64,000 nucleotides of DNA from Catellatospora sp. IY07-71 (GCF_018326265.1 NZ_AP023360.1:4869501-4933500), one strand, 5' to 3'; shown: positions 51,700 through 59,992, numbered from the stretch's first letter. Notes: generated by a model from the sequence alone, not told the origin. Made by a program: numbers and translations.

Positions 51700-51780
51700 G
51701 TGGACAGGATAGGGTCCGGCCGGCCGGTGGCGGGAGCGACATCCGTTTCCATGTTCATGTTGCGATGAATTCACGATTCG

Positions 51781-51805
51781 CTGTACTGTGCTGGTCATGG
51801 TGTAC
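51781..51805 (+). promoter_or_regulatory. TGTAC motifs upstream of the metal-transport genes
   Basis: CTGTACTGTG (51781-51790) and TGTAC (51801-51805) precede the plus-strand operon. The 8-mer TGTACTGT also forms one half of the perfect dyad at the CmtR-like gene (53411-53436), so both may be sites for the same regulator. Here the two half-sites face the same way and do not form a palindrome. Confidence 0.4.
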
Positions 51806-51834
51806 GTCAATATGCTGTGCGCGGGCGGGTGGCG

Positions 51835-52458
51835 ATGACGGCCGCGTGGTTCGCGCTGACGGCCAACCTCACCGGCGCCGTCTACGCCTTCGGGGTGCGC
51901 AGCTACCTGGCCTGGCGCGCCACCCGTGACACGGGCATGCGGCTGGGCACCCAGCCGCCGGGCTCGCTCGCCTGGTGGGCCAGGGTGCTGTTCGTCGGGG
52001 CGCTGGCGCTGCTGCTCGCCGCGCCGGTGGCGGCGCTGGCGGGCCTGCCGGCTCTCGCCGTGGCCACCGCCGTGACCGTCACCGGTGCGGTGCTCACCGC
52101 CGCCGGGACCGTCATGGTGGTGCTGGCGCAGCTGACCATGGGCTCGTCCTGGCGGGTCGGGGTGGACCCGGCCGAGCGCACCGACCTGGTGGTGGGTGGG
52201 CTGTTCCGGTTCTGCCGCAACCCGATCTTCACCGCGATGGGCATGACGGCCGCGGGCACACTGCTGCTGGTGCCGAACCTGGTCAGCGCGGCCGGCCTGG
52301 TGGCGCTGCTCGTCGGGGTGCAGTTGCAGGTGCGCGTGGTCGAGGAGCCGTACCTGCTCGGCGCGCACGGCGCGGCCTACCGTCGGTACGCCGCCCGCAC
52401 CGGCCGGTTCCTGCCGCTGGTGGGCCGCCTGAAGACCGCCGCCCTGGGGGAGGCGTAG
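51835..52458 (+). CDS. Isoprenylcysteine carboxyl methyltransferase-like membrane protein
   Basis: The product of about 207 residues has five hydrophobic helices and the C-terminal signature of the ICMT/NnrU-like family: GLFRFCRNPIFTAMGMTAAG followed by the RVVEEPYLLGAHGAAYRRYA stretch. The E-E-x-x-L-x-x-x-x-G-x-x-Y motif binds the SAM cofactor. Bacterial members methylate unknown lipids or small molecules and often sit next to metal-transport genes. Start choice between ATG and a GTG six bases earlier is open. The CDF gene follows without a gap, so both are in one operon. Confidence 0.78.
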   Translation: MTAAWFALTANLTGAVYAFGVRSYLAWRATRDTGMRLGTQPPGSLAWWARVLFVGALALLLAAPVAALAGLPALAVATAVTVTGAVLTAAGTVMVVLAQLTMGSSWRVGVDPAERTDLVVGGLFRFCRNPIFTAMGMTAAGTLLLVPNLVSAAGLVALLVGVQLQVRVVEEPYLLGAHGAAYRRYAARTGRFLPLVGRLKTAALGEA

Positions 52459-53427
52459 ATGCGCGAGCATCACGACCACGACCACGACGGACACTCGCAC
52501 AGCGTCAGCGTCAGCGCCGACGCGGACCGGCGCTGGCTCGCCGTCGCGCTGGTGGTCATCGCCGGGTTCATGCTGGTCGAGGTCGCCGTCGGGGTCGTCG
52601 CACAGTCGCTGGCGCTGATCTCGGATGCGGCGCACATGCTCACCGACGCCGCCGCGATCGTGCTGGCGCTGTTCGCCCTGCGGATCGCGGCCCGGCCCGC
52701 CGGGGGCCGCTACACGTTCGGCCTCGCCCGCGCGGAGGTCCTGTCCGCGGCGGCCAACGGGCTGAGCCTGCTGCTGCTGGCCGGCTGGCTGGGCGTGGAG
52801 GCGGCCGGGCGGCTGGCCGACCCGCCGCCGGTCACCGGATGGATGGTCGTGGTCACGGGCGTGCTCGGGCTGGCGGTCAACGTGGTGGCCGCGTGGGCGA
52901 TCAGCAGGGCCGACCGCGCGCGCCTCAACATCGAGGGGGCCTACCAGCACGTGCTGATGGACATGTTCGCCTCGGGCGCGGCCGTGGCCGCCGGTGTGGT
53001 GGTGATGCTGACCGGCTGGGTGCGCGCGGACGCGGTCGCGACCCTGGTGGTCGTCGCGCTGATGGTCAGGGGTGCGTGGCCGCTGCTGCGCGAGTCGGGC
53101 CGGGTGCTGCTCAACGCGGCCCCCGCGCACGTGCGCCCCGACGACCTCGGCACCGACATGCTGGCCGTCGACGGCGTGGTCGAGGTCCACGACCTGCACG
53201 TATGGGCACTCGACGGCGAGCAGGCCGCGCTGTCGGCGCACGTGCTCGTCGGCGAGCCGGCCGACTGCCACGAGGTGCGCCAGGCGCTCGAGCGCAGGCT
53301 GGCCGCCGCACACGGGATCCGGCACACCACCCTGCAGGTCGACCACTTCGGCGAGCGGCCTGCCGACGTCGAGCACTGCGAGGTCGCGCACGGCCAGGTG
53401 CATCGCCGTCGACAGTACAGCGGATGA
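52459..53427 (+). CDS. CDF cation efflux protein, CzcD-like
   Basis: The 322-residue protein has an His/Asp-rich N terminus (EHHDHDHDGHSH), six membrane helices, and the transport site made by SDAAHMLTDA in helix 2 and YQHVLMDM in helix 5 (H-x3-D twice), which favours zinc, cobalt or cadmium. The cytoplasmic C-terminal domain (about 215-310) has VDGVVEVHDLHVWALDGEQA and ends in HTTLQVDHF. It exports metal ions in exchange for protons. GGGGGAGG precedes the ATG. Its stop overlaps the start of the CmtR-like gene by four bases. Confidence 0.92.
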   Translation: MREHHDHDHDGHSHSVSVSADADRRWLAVALVVIAGFMLVEVAVGVVAQSLALISDAAHMLTDAAAIVLALFALRIAARPAGGRYTFGLARAEVLSAAANGLSLLLLAGWLGVEAAGRLADPPPVTGWMVVVTGVLGLAVNVVAAWAISRADRARLNIEGAYQHVLMDMFASGAAVAAGVVVMLTGWVRADAVATLVVVALMVRGAWPLLRESGRVLLNAAPAHVRPDDLGTDMLAVDGVVEVHDLHVWALDGEQAALSAHVLVGEPADCHEVRQALERRLAAAHGIRHTTLQVDHFGERPADVEHCEVAHGQVHRRRQYSG

Positions 53428-53436
53428 TGTACTGTC
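53411..53436. promoter_or_regulatory. Perfect dyad at the start of the metal-sensor gene
   Basis: GACAGTACA-N8-TGTACTGTC overlaps the end of the CDF gene and the start codon region of the ArsR-type sensor. ArsR/SmtB repressors bind dyads of this size next to their own genes. Bound protein would block transcription from an internal promoter. Confidence 0.6.
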
Positions 53437-53780
53437 GGGACGTGGAGACCATCGGCGCCCTCACCCACGGGCAGGTTCTGGCCCGCTTCGGCCACGCCCT
53501 GTCCGACCCGACCCGCGCGCGGCTGCTGCTGGCCCTGCGGGATGCCCCCGCCTACCCCGCCGACCTGGCCGACCTGCTCGGCGTGAGCCGGCAGAACCTG
53601 TCCAACCACCTCGCCTGCCTGCGCGGCTGCGGCCTGGTCGTGGCGACCCCGGAGGGACGCCGCTCGCGCTACGAGCTGTCCGACCCGCGCCTGGCGCACG
53701 CCCTCGGCGACCTGCTCGGGGTGGTGCTGGCGGTCGACCCGAGCGTCTGCCCGGCCGCGCAGACCGAGGAATGCTGCTGA
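53424..53780 (+). CDS. ArsR-family metal sensor, CmtR-like
   Basis: The 118-residue winged-helix repressor reads MMYCRDVETIGALTHGQVLA at the N terminus and VSRQNLSNHLACLRGCGLVV in the recognition helix. The Cys pair in ACLRGC matches the metal ligands of mycobacterial CmtR (Cys57 and Cys61), the N-terminal MxxC matches its Cys4 and a C-terminal Cys-rich tail (VCPAAQTEECC) can supply the third ligand. CmtR responds to cadmium and lead. It overlaps the CDF gene by four bases and the next transporter gene by one, so it likely controls the operon it lies in. Confidence 0.88.
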   Translation: MMYCRDVETIGALTHGQVLARFGHALSDPTRARLLLALRDAPAYPADLADLLGVSRQNLSNHLACLRGCGLVVATPEGRRSRYELSDPRLAHALGDLLGVVLAVDPSVCPAAQTEECC

Positions 53781-54478
53781 TGACCGGACTGCCGCAGCTG
53801 CGGCTCGGCCCGCCTCCGGCCCGCCGGGCGGTGCTGGCCCGCCGGGTGCGGCTGCTGGTCGCCGCGACCATCGCCTACAACGTGATCGAGGCGGTCGTCG
53901 CGATCACGGCCGGGCGCGTGGCCGGCTCGACCGCGCTCATCGGCTTCGGACTCGACTCGATCATCGAGGTGTCCTCGGCCGCTGCCGTGGCCTGGCAGTT
54001 CTCCGCCGCCGACCACGAGGCCCGGGAGCGTTCGGCGCTGAGGATCATCGCGGTCTCGTTCTTCGCCCTGGCCGCCTACGTCACCTTCGAGGCCGTGCAG
54101 GCGCTGGTCGCGGGCCACCGCCCCGAGCACTCCACGGTCGGCATGGTGCTGGCGGCGCTGTCGCTCGCGGTGATGCCGGCGCTGTCGTACGCCCAGCGCC
54201 GGGCCGGGCGGGAGCTCGGCTCGCGCAGCGCGGTGGCGGACTCGAAGCAGACGCTGCTGTGCACGTACCTGTCGGCGGTGCTGCTGGTGGGGCTGGCGGC
54301 GAACAGCCTGCTCGGCTGGTGGTGGGCCGATCCGGTCGCGGCGCTGGTCATCGCGGTGGTCGCGGTCAAGGAGGGCCGGGAGGCGTGGCGCGGCGACGCC
54401 TGCTGCGGCCCGGCGGCGGCGCTGCGTCCCGGTGCCGAGTGCGCCGACGGGTGCTGCTCCACCGGGGCCGACGGCTGA
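53780..54478 (+). CDS. Short CDF-type cation transporter
   Basis: The 232-residue membrane protein has five or six helices, with GFGLDSIIEVSSA and ADSKQTLLCTYLSA in the positions of the metal site (DS and D replacing the first and second H-x3-D), the pattern of a distinct CDF branch. It lacks the usual C-terminal domain and ends instead in a Cys-rich tail (ACCGPAAALRPGAECADGCC). GAGGA lies nine bases before the ATG, which overlaps the sensor stop codon. It may export or import a soft metal such as cadmium or mercury; direction is not shown by sequence. Confidence 0.82.
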   Translation: MTGLPQLRLGPPPARRAVLARRVRLLVAATIAYNVIEAVVAITAGRVAGSTALIGFGLDSIIEVSSAAAVAWQFSAADHEARERSALRIIAVSFFALAAYVTFEAVQALVAGHRPEHSTVGMVLAALSLAVMPALSYAQRRAGRELGSRSAVADSKQTLLCTYLSAVLLVGLAANSLLGWWWADPVAALVIAVVAVKEGREAWRGDACCGPAAALRPGAECADGCCSTGADG

Positions 54479-54479
54479 G

Positions 54480-54794
54480 TTACGCGTCGTCGCGCCGGTG
54501 GAAGCTCTCACCCGCGTGATCGGGGTCCGTGTACACCTTCAGGGTGCCGTCGGGGTACGCCGCGAACGGCAGGATCACGCCGTCGGGGCAGCGGTGCAGG
54601 AACATCAGCGTCGGTCCCACCACGACGAAGGAGTACGCCTCGGCCGTGGCGTCCTCGTGCCCGTGCTCGGCCCGCCACTGCTGGACCCGCTCGGCGATGC
54701 CCGGCTGCGCCGACGTGTCGTTGACCTTGCCGATGAGATCGTCCACGGCCGGCCGGTCCAGGATCTCGATCTGCAGATTCCGAAGCTGGCTCAT
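54480..54794 (-). CDS. Small hypothetical protein
   Basis: The 104-residue acidic protein reads MSQLRNLQIEILDRPAVDDL and later AYSFVVVGPTLMFLHRCPDG and GTLKVYTDPDHAGESFH. It looks like a compact alpha/beta domain with no membrane helix or signal. I do not recognise the family. GAGAGGGG lies seven bases before the ATG. It is convergent with the second CDF gene, only one base between the stop codons. Confidence 0.65.
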   Translation of the reverse strand: MSQLRNLQIEILDRPAVDDLIGKVNDTSAQPGIAERVQQWRAEHGHEDATAEAYSFVVVGPTLMFLHRCPDGVILPFAAYPDGTLKVYTDPDHAGESFHRRDDA

Positions 54795-54847
54795 CGCCGG
54801 GCCCCTCTCAGCGCATCCGGCGCACGACCGTGCGCTCTATCTCGACC

Positions 54848-55216
54848 CTAGGCCCGGCTCCCCGGCGCGCGGGTGAGTTTCACCAGCAGCTCGGTGTCGT
54901 TGTGGTGGCCTTCGAAGTCCGAGAACTCACCCGCCACGAAGGTCCAGCCGCCCTCGGCGATGAGCGTGCGGAGCCGGTCCAGGGGCAGCCGGGCCACTGT
55001 CGCGGGCGCGTCCCACTCCCCGCCGATGACCTCCTCGACCCGCTCGGCCAGGGCCTCGATCGTGTCGAACTCGTCCGGATCGACGTCCTCGACTTCGAAC
55101 CAGGTGCCCTCGGTCGCACGGCGGAGCAGCTCGGCGTCCGCCTTCTCGGGCGAGTCGATGTCCTCGTCCCATTCGTGCTCGAAGAAGGAGAAACGGAGAA
55201 GGACGCTCTCGGTCAT
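54848..55216 (-). CDS. Small acidic hypothetical protein
   Basis: The 122-residue protein is strongly acidic (LRFSFFEHEWDEDIDSPEKA, EVEDVDPDEFDTIEALAERV) and shows a strand-helix-helix-strand pattern. No motif for catalysis is evident and I do not recognise the family. It starts MTESVLLRFSFF and has no clear ribosome binding site. It lies between another small hypothetical gene and the sigma factor fusion, all on the same strand with gaps near 50 and 107 bases. Confidence 0.6.
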   Translation of the reverse strand: MTESVLLRFSFFEHEWDEDIDSPEKADAELLRRATEGTWFEVEDVDPDEFDTIEALAERVEEVIGGEWDAPATVARLPLDRLRTLIAEGGWTFVAGEFSDFEGHHNDTELLVKLTRAPGSRA

Positions 55217-55323
55217 CGCAGGATCGTACAAGCGGCGCCCGCCCCGGGCGGGGGCGGCCGCCGACCCGTGCGCAGGACCTGGTCCGGCCGACCTCTTCGG
55301 GCGAGGGCCGGTGCGCCCGGCGC

Positions 55324-56862
55324 TCACTCGGCCAGCGGCGGGCGGACCCGGAAGGCGCTCTCCGCCTGGAAGGCCGCCGAGCCGTCGCTGTGGTCGACCC
55401 ACAGCTGCGTGCCACGCCGGTGCACGAACCAGCCAGGGTAGTTCGACGCTTCGAGCAGCACCGTGCCCGCTGACGGCCCGGGGCGTACGCAGAAGGTGGC
55501 GTCGCCGCGGAACAGCTCCGTGCCGATCGCCGGGTCCAGCCGCAGCCGCCACGAGGAGTGGCGCAGGTAGCGGCCGTCCGAGGCGCGGAAGGAGAAGCAC
55601 TTCGCGTCGGCCAGACCGGAGACGGCCTGGAAGGTCGCCGTTGCGCGCGTGTCGGCGCCGCTGGCGGCCGACAGCGGCGCCAGCACGGCCAGCCCGTCCG
55701 CGGTCGTGGCGAACAGGCCGGGCTCACCGCCCGCCTCCAGCGAGAACGGCCCGGTCGTCAGCGGGGCCGCCGGGGCCGGTGACGACCGCGTGGTGGCGCT
55801 GGGGGCCGGACGGGTGCGGGAGGGGCTCGGCGAGGGTGGCAAGGCGGCAGATGTGGTCACGGCCGGTGGCTGCGGCGCCACGGTGGACGGGGGCGGCGCG
55901 GGTGACGGCGACGGCCAGGCGATCGCGGCCACCGCGGCGGCGGCGACCACGGATCCGGTCACGGCGGTCGCGGCGATCGGCGAGGCCGCGAACGTCTTCG
56001 CGAGATTGCCGAGCACCCCGGCCTTGGCTGCCAGCGTCACCGACGACGTCCCGGTGACGGCGCCCTTGCCGAGCACGGCGGCGGTGAGCGCGACCGGGAC
56101 GGGCAGCAGGGCGAACCCGGTCAGCAGCTGCTCGGCGGCGACCAGTCCGCCCGCGGCCCCGGCGCAGGTGGCGCAGTCGCGCACGTGCCGGGTCAGGCGC
56201 TTGCGCCAGGCCGAGCCCGGCGTGCCGTCCCACCCGGCGGCCAGGCTCTCCAGCCCGGGGCAGCGCGGCCGCTCGTCGAGGGCTGCGAGCAGGGCGCGGC
56301 ACTGCTCCAGCTGCTGCCGCAGGCGCTGAACGCGTACCCCGGCGTGGGCCACGCTCACCCCGGCGGCCGCCGCCAGCTCGGTGCGGGTCAGCCTGCCCGC
56401 GACCTCCAGCCACCACAGCGAGAGCAGCACCCGGTCGTCGTCGTCCAGCCACCGGGCGGCGAGGGCCGCCTGCCGCCGCTGCGCGGCGACGTTCAGGCGC
56501 AGCATCGTCACGCCCTCGAACGACGCGTCCGCGTCGGCCGTCTCGATCAGGTCGTCGAGCCCGCCGCCGGTGTACGGCTCGGCGCTGCGCCGCCGCTGCA
56601 GGTGGGTGCTGACCTGCCGGACGGCGATGGTGCCCAGCCACGCCCGGAAGGTGCGCGGGTCGCGCAGTTCGCGCAGCTCGCGTACGGCGCGCAGCATGGT
56701 CTCCTGCACCACGTCGTCCACGTCGGCGCCGGAGCCGAGGGCACGGCGCACGATGGTGTACGCGAAGGGCAGGTACGTCTCGAGCAGGGCGGCGAGCGCA
56801 CGCCGGTCGCCCGCTTGCGCCGCGGTGACGAGAGCGGCCTCGCCGGTGCTGGTGGAAGGCAT
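55324..56862 (-). CDS. ECF sigma factor fused to zinc-finger, membrane helix and AbfB ectodomain
   Basis: The 512-residue protein combines an ECF sigma factor and a surface sensor. Region 2 lies at about residues 15-90 (VDDVVQETMLRAVRELRELR) and region 4 at about 140-195 (ELAAAAGVSVAHAGVRVQRL). Near residue 224 is HVRDCATC (H-x3-C-x2-C), the ZAS anti-sigma signature. A hydrophobic stretch near 300 (AVTGSVVAAAAVAAIAWP) can span the membrane. After a Pro/Ser linker, residues about 372-512 match the AbfB domain (CBM42), with SFRASDGRYLRHSSWRLRLD, binding arabinofuranose side chains. A free sigma factor would need proteolysis or conformational release. No ribosome binding site is clear. It diverges from the phosphatase/B12 operon. 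Confidence 0.85.
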   Translation of the reverse strand: MPSTSTGEAALVTAAQAGDRRALAALLETYLPFAYTIVRRALGSGADVDDVVQETMLRAVRELRELRDPRTFRAWLGTIAVRQVSTHLQRRRSAEPYTGGGLDDLIETADADASFEGVTMLRLNVAAQRRQAALAARWLDDDDRVLLSLWWLEVAGRLTRTELAAAAGVSVAHAGVRVQRLRQQLEQCRALLAALDERPRCPGLESLAAGWDGTPGSAWRKRLTRHVRDCATCAGAAGGLVAAEQLLTGFALLPVPVALTAAVLGKGAVTGTSSVTLAAKAGVLGNLAKTFAASPIAATAVTGSVVAAAAVAAIAWPSPSPAPPPSTVAPQPPAVTTSAALPPSPSPSRTRPAPSATTRSSPAPAAPLTTGPFSLEAGGEPGLFATTADGLAVLAPLSAASGADTRATATFQAVSGLADAKCFSFRASDGRYLRHSSWRLRLDPAIGTELFRGDATFCVRPGPSAGTVLLEASNYPGWFVHRRGTQLWVDHSDGSAAFQAESAFRVRPPLAE

Positions 56863-57068
56863 GTCCGTGTCGCTGTCTTCAGTGGATCGGGGGCTCGACT
56901 CTGGCCGAGGAACGGCGTGGCGTCAAGCGGCCCGCGCGGCGGTCGGCGAGATCGCGCCCGGCGAACGACGGAGTGACCGGCGTCACGATTAGCGGATCGC
57001 GCTGGCGGGTAGTGTCCCGAGGACCCGTGCCGTCGGCGATGCGGGGGCGGTCGTGGCAGGGTAGGGGC

Positions 57069-58742
57069 ATGAGCGAAGAGATCACGACGGTGCGGCCGCA
57101 GCCTCCCCTGGCCTCTGATCCTCTTGCCGTGAACGTTTTCACCGGCCACGACACCGCCGGCCCGGACGGTCCGGCCGCGCCCGCAGACCTCGACGGGATG
57201 CCCTGGGCCGAGCTGCTGGACGGCTCCGACGAGATGATCTTCACGGTCGACCGCGGCGGCGTCGTCCGTTTCGCCAACGCCGAGGCGGTGCGCGTCCTCG
57301 GCGTCGCGGCCGGACGGGCCGTGACCGCCCCGCCGCTGGCCGCCGTCGTACAGGGACCGCCGGGCGCGTTCGACGCCGACCTGGCCGAGCGGCGGTTGCG
57401 CGGCCGCGGCGTGCGCTCCGGCGAGCACACCCTCTGGTATGTCCGCGACGTCACCGAACAGGTCATGCGCGTCGACGCGCTGCTGGCCGAGCGGTGGCGC
57501 TCGGCGTTCCTCGCCGACGCGGGCCGCCGCCTCGGCTCCTGCCTCAACCGCGGGCGCGCCGCGCGGACCACGGCGCTGCTCGCCGTGCCCGCGCTGGCCG
57601 ACTGCGCCGTGGTCGTCTGCGACGACGAGCGGGAGCTGTCCTGGATCCGGATCGACGCCGGTCCCGAGGACCGGACGGAGAGCGCCGGCACGCTGCCGAG
57701 GTGGGGCGTGCCGCCCGGCAGCGCCCTGGACCAGGCCCTGACCGGGCTCACCGTGCAGGACGACCCCCGGCTCGGCGAGGACATCGCCGCCCTGCTCGCC
57801 GACGGGTTCGGGCCGGTCGGCTCGGCGATGGTCGTGCCGCTGCCGGGCCACGGCCTGCCGGCCGGGGCGCTGGTGCTGGCCCGGCATGCCGGCCGTGCGC
57901 CGTTCGAGGCGGTGGAGGTGCACCTGGTCCGCCAGTTCGCGGCACGGGCGGGCGCGGCGATCAGCGCCGCCGCGCTGTACGCGGCCCAGGCCGACGCCGC
58001 GGAGCTGGTGCAGCGCAGTGTCGAGCCGCCCGCGCTGCCGCAGGTGCCCGGTGTCGCGCTCGGCGCCGCCTACCGCCCCGCGTGGGAGCGGCTGCGCATC
58101 GGCGGCGACTTCTACGACGTACGCCCCGGTCCCGACGGCCGGTGGATGTTCGTGCTGGGCGACGTGTGCGGCAAGGGCATCGAGGCCGCCGTGCAGTCGG
58201 GCAACATACGCCAGAGCCTGCGCGCGCTGTGGCTGACCGAGTCGTGCCCGTCCCGGCTGCTCGACCTGCTCAACCGGGCGACGCTGACCGGTGACGGGCC
58301 GACGCTGGCCACGCTGATGATCGGAGCGATGACGCCGGAACCCGACGGCTCGCTCACGGTGAGCCTCGCCACCGGCGGTCACGCGCCGCCGCTGCTGATG
58401 CGGGCCGCCGACGAGGCGGCCGAGGTCGACATCTCCGGCACCGCCATCGGCCTGCTCCTCGACGCGCCGTTCGGGCAGGCACAGGTCGTGCTCGGGCCGG
58501 GCGACGCGCTGGTCCTCTACACCGACGGCGTCACCGAGGCCCGCGGCAGGTCCGCCGACCGCCCGTTCTTCGGCCCGCAGCGGCTGGCCGCCGAGTTGCA
58601 GGCCTACCGTGGCGCACCCGCGGCGGTCATCGCCGAACGCGTCGCGCAGCGGGTCACCGACTGGGTCGGCGACCGCCTTCAGGACGACATCGCGGTGCTC
58701 GTGATCCAGGCCGCGGGCGGGCCGACGGGACCAGCAGCATGA
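57069..58742 (+). CDS. PAS/GAF/SpoIIE-type protein phosphatase
   Basis: The 557-residue protein has a PAS-like domain (about residues 50-130: EMIFTVDRGGVVRFANAEAV), a GAF-like domain (about 150-310, including CAVVVCDDERELSW and MVVPLPGHGLPAGALVLARH) and a PP2C SpoIIE phosphatase (about 325-550). Metal-binding residues appear in IGGDFYDV, VLGDVCGKG, LYTDGVTEARG and DDIAVLVI. Such enzymes dephosphorylate anti-anti-sigma factors and so activate a sigma factor. The B12-binding protein gene starts 13 bases downstream with a perfect ribosome binding site. The signal input and the target are not visible in the window. Confidence 0.88.
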   Translation: MSEEITTVRPQPPLASDPLAVNVFTGHDTAGPDGPAAPADLDGMPWAELLDGSDEMIFTVDRGGVVRFANAEAVRVLGVAAGRAVTAPPLAAVVQGPPGAFDADLAERRLRGRGVRSGEHTLWYVRDVTEQVMRVDALLAERWRSAFLADAGRRLGSCLNRGRAARTTALLAVPALADCAVVVCDDERELSWIRIDAGPEDRTESAGTLPRWGVPPGSALDQALTGLTVQDDPRLGEDIAALLADGFGPVGSAMVVPLPGHGLPAGALVLARHAGRAPFEAVEVHLVRQFAARAGAAISAAALYAAQADAAELVQRSVEPPALPQVPGVALGAAYRPAWERLRIGGDFYDVRPGPDGRWMFVLGDVCGKGIEAAVQSGNIRQSLRALWLTESCPSRLLDLLNRATLTGDGPTLATLMIGAMTPEPDGSLTVSLATGGHAPPLLMRAADEAAEVDISGTAIGLLLDAPFGQAQVVLGPGDALVLYTDGVTEARGRSADRPFFGPQRLAAELQAYRGAPAAVIAERVAQRVTDWVGDRLQDDIAVLVIQAAGGPTGPAA

Positions 58743-58755
58743 AGGAGGTCGATAC

Positions 58756-59784
58756 ATGACCACTGCCGTGTCCGAAGCGGACCGCGCGCGATACCTCGAC
58801 CTGGTCGGCCAGGGCGCGCAGGCGCCCGCCGTCGATTTCGCGCTCGCCCTCGCCGAGCGGGGCGTGCCGCCCCGCGACGTGCTGCTCGACCTGGTCGCAC
58901 CGACCCAGGCGGTGATCGGCGACCGGTGGGCGCGCAACGAGTGGAGTGTCGCCCAGGAGCACGCGGCGACCCATGTCAGCGAGCACGTGGTCGCCGCGCT
59001 GGCCGCCCACCACCGGCCGCGAGCCGCCGAGCGGGGCATCCTCGTGGTGGCGTGCGTGGACGGCGAGTGGCACGCGCTGCCCGCACGGCTGTTCGCCGAG
59101 GTGGTCCGCTGGGACGGCTGGGACGTGCGGTTCCTGGGCGCCAGCGTGCCGGGGCCGCACCTGATCTCCTACCTGCACCGCCACGGCCCCGAGGTGGTGG
59201 CCGTCAGCTGCTCGGTGCCGACCCGGCTGGCCGCCGCGCACCGCGTCATCGAGGCGGCGCAGAGCACCGCGACGCCCGTGCTGGCCGGCGGCCGCGGGTT
59301 CGGCCCGGCGGCGTGCTGGGGGCGGACGCTGGGCGCCGACCGGGTGGCCGGTGACGCCCGCGAGGCGATCGAGGTGCTGCGCACCTGGCCGGGGCTGTCC
59401 CTGGCCGAGAGCGAACCGCGGCGCGAGTCGTTCGTCAGTGACGACGAGCACGTGCTGATCGCCAAGCGCGGTCCGCAGCTGGTCGCCTCCGGCATGGAGG
59501 CCCTGGCCGAGCGGTTCCCCGTGGTGGGCCGCCACACCCCGGCCCAGCGGGAGGCCACCGAGTTCGACCTCGGCCAGATCGTCGAGTTCCTGTGCGCCGG
59601 GCTGCTCGTCGATGACCCGGAGCTGTTCGGGACGTTCCTCGACTGGCTCTGCGTCGTCCTGGGCACCCGGCATGTCCCGCTGCCCACGGTCGACCTGGTG
59701 CTCGACGTGTACCAGCAGCAGCTCTACGACTTTCCCCGGGCGCGGGCGCACCTCGCCGCCGGGCGCCGTCGGCTGGTTCGCTGA
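58756..59784 (+). CDS. Cobalamin-binding protein with CarH-type photosensory motif
   Basis: The 342-residue protein has the cobalamin cap (about residues 5-85) and B12-binding Rossmann domain (about 90-205). W58 is followed by nine residues and E68-H69 (W-x9-EH), the motif of CarH/LitR-type light sensors that bind adenosylcobalamin. The lower axial His is H106 in VDGEWHALPA, 37 residues later, close to the 35 seen in CarH. There is no DNA-binding domain. The C-terminal 110 residues are helical (IVEFLCAGLLVDDPELFGTF) and resemble the RsbRD-type stressosome N-terminal domain. With GAAGGAGGT upstream and a phosphatase gene 13 bases before it, it probably passes a light or B12 signal to a sigma-factor cascade. 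Confidence 0.82.
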   Translation: MTTAVSEADRARYLDLVGQGAQAPAVDFALALAERGVPPRDVLLDLVAPTQAVIGDRWARNEWSVAQEHAATHVSEHVVAALAAHHRPRAAERGILVVACVDGEWHALPARLFAEVVRWDGWDVRFLGASVPGPHLISYLHRHGPEVVAVSCSVPTRLAAAHRVIEAAQSTATPVLAGGRGFGPAACWGRTLGADRVAGDAREAIEVLRTWPGLSLAESEPRRESFVSDDEHVLIAKRGPQLVASGMEALAERFPVVGRHTPAQREATEFDLGQIVEFLCAGLLVDDPELFGTFLDWLCVVLGTRHVPLPTVDLVLDVYQQQLYDFPRARAHLAAGRRRLVR

Positions 59785-59797
59785 GGCACGAGCGCCC

Positions 59798-59992
59798 CTA
59801 CGGCGACTCCTGCAACGGCCACACCTCGACGACCCCGTGCGCGACGGCGCAGGGTGAGGCCGAAACGAGCTGTACCGCCTCCTCCAGCGCACGCAGCCGG
59901 TCGTCGTGGGCGTGTGCCGCATCCCGCAGCGCGGGGTCGGTGCGGTCGTAGCCTTCCCGGCTGCCATACCCGATGGTCACGAACCTGGCCAC
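59798..59992 (-). CDS. YCII-like small protein
   Basis: The 64-residue product starts at a GTG seven bases after AGGAGG and reads VARFVTIGYGSREGYDRTDP. The pattern KFVTIGYGxxAGYDRTxxAxR is that of a group of short YCII-related proteins, here shortened: the second half keeps only a helix (AHAHDDRLRALEEAVQLV) and a strand. The catalytic His-Asp pair of YCII enzymes is not complete. Function unknown. It is convergent with the B12-binding protein gene. Confidence 0.65.
   Translation of the reverse strand: MARFVTIGYGSREGYDRTDPALRDAAHAHDDRLRALEEAVQLVSASPCAVAHGVVEVWPLQESP

Noticed and set aside
53771-54478. Earlier start (MLLMTG) for the second CDF gene
   Set aside because: The ribosome binding site would touch the start codon; the ATG at 53780 has a nine-base gap and overlaps the upstream stop codon in the usual way.
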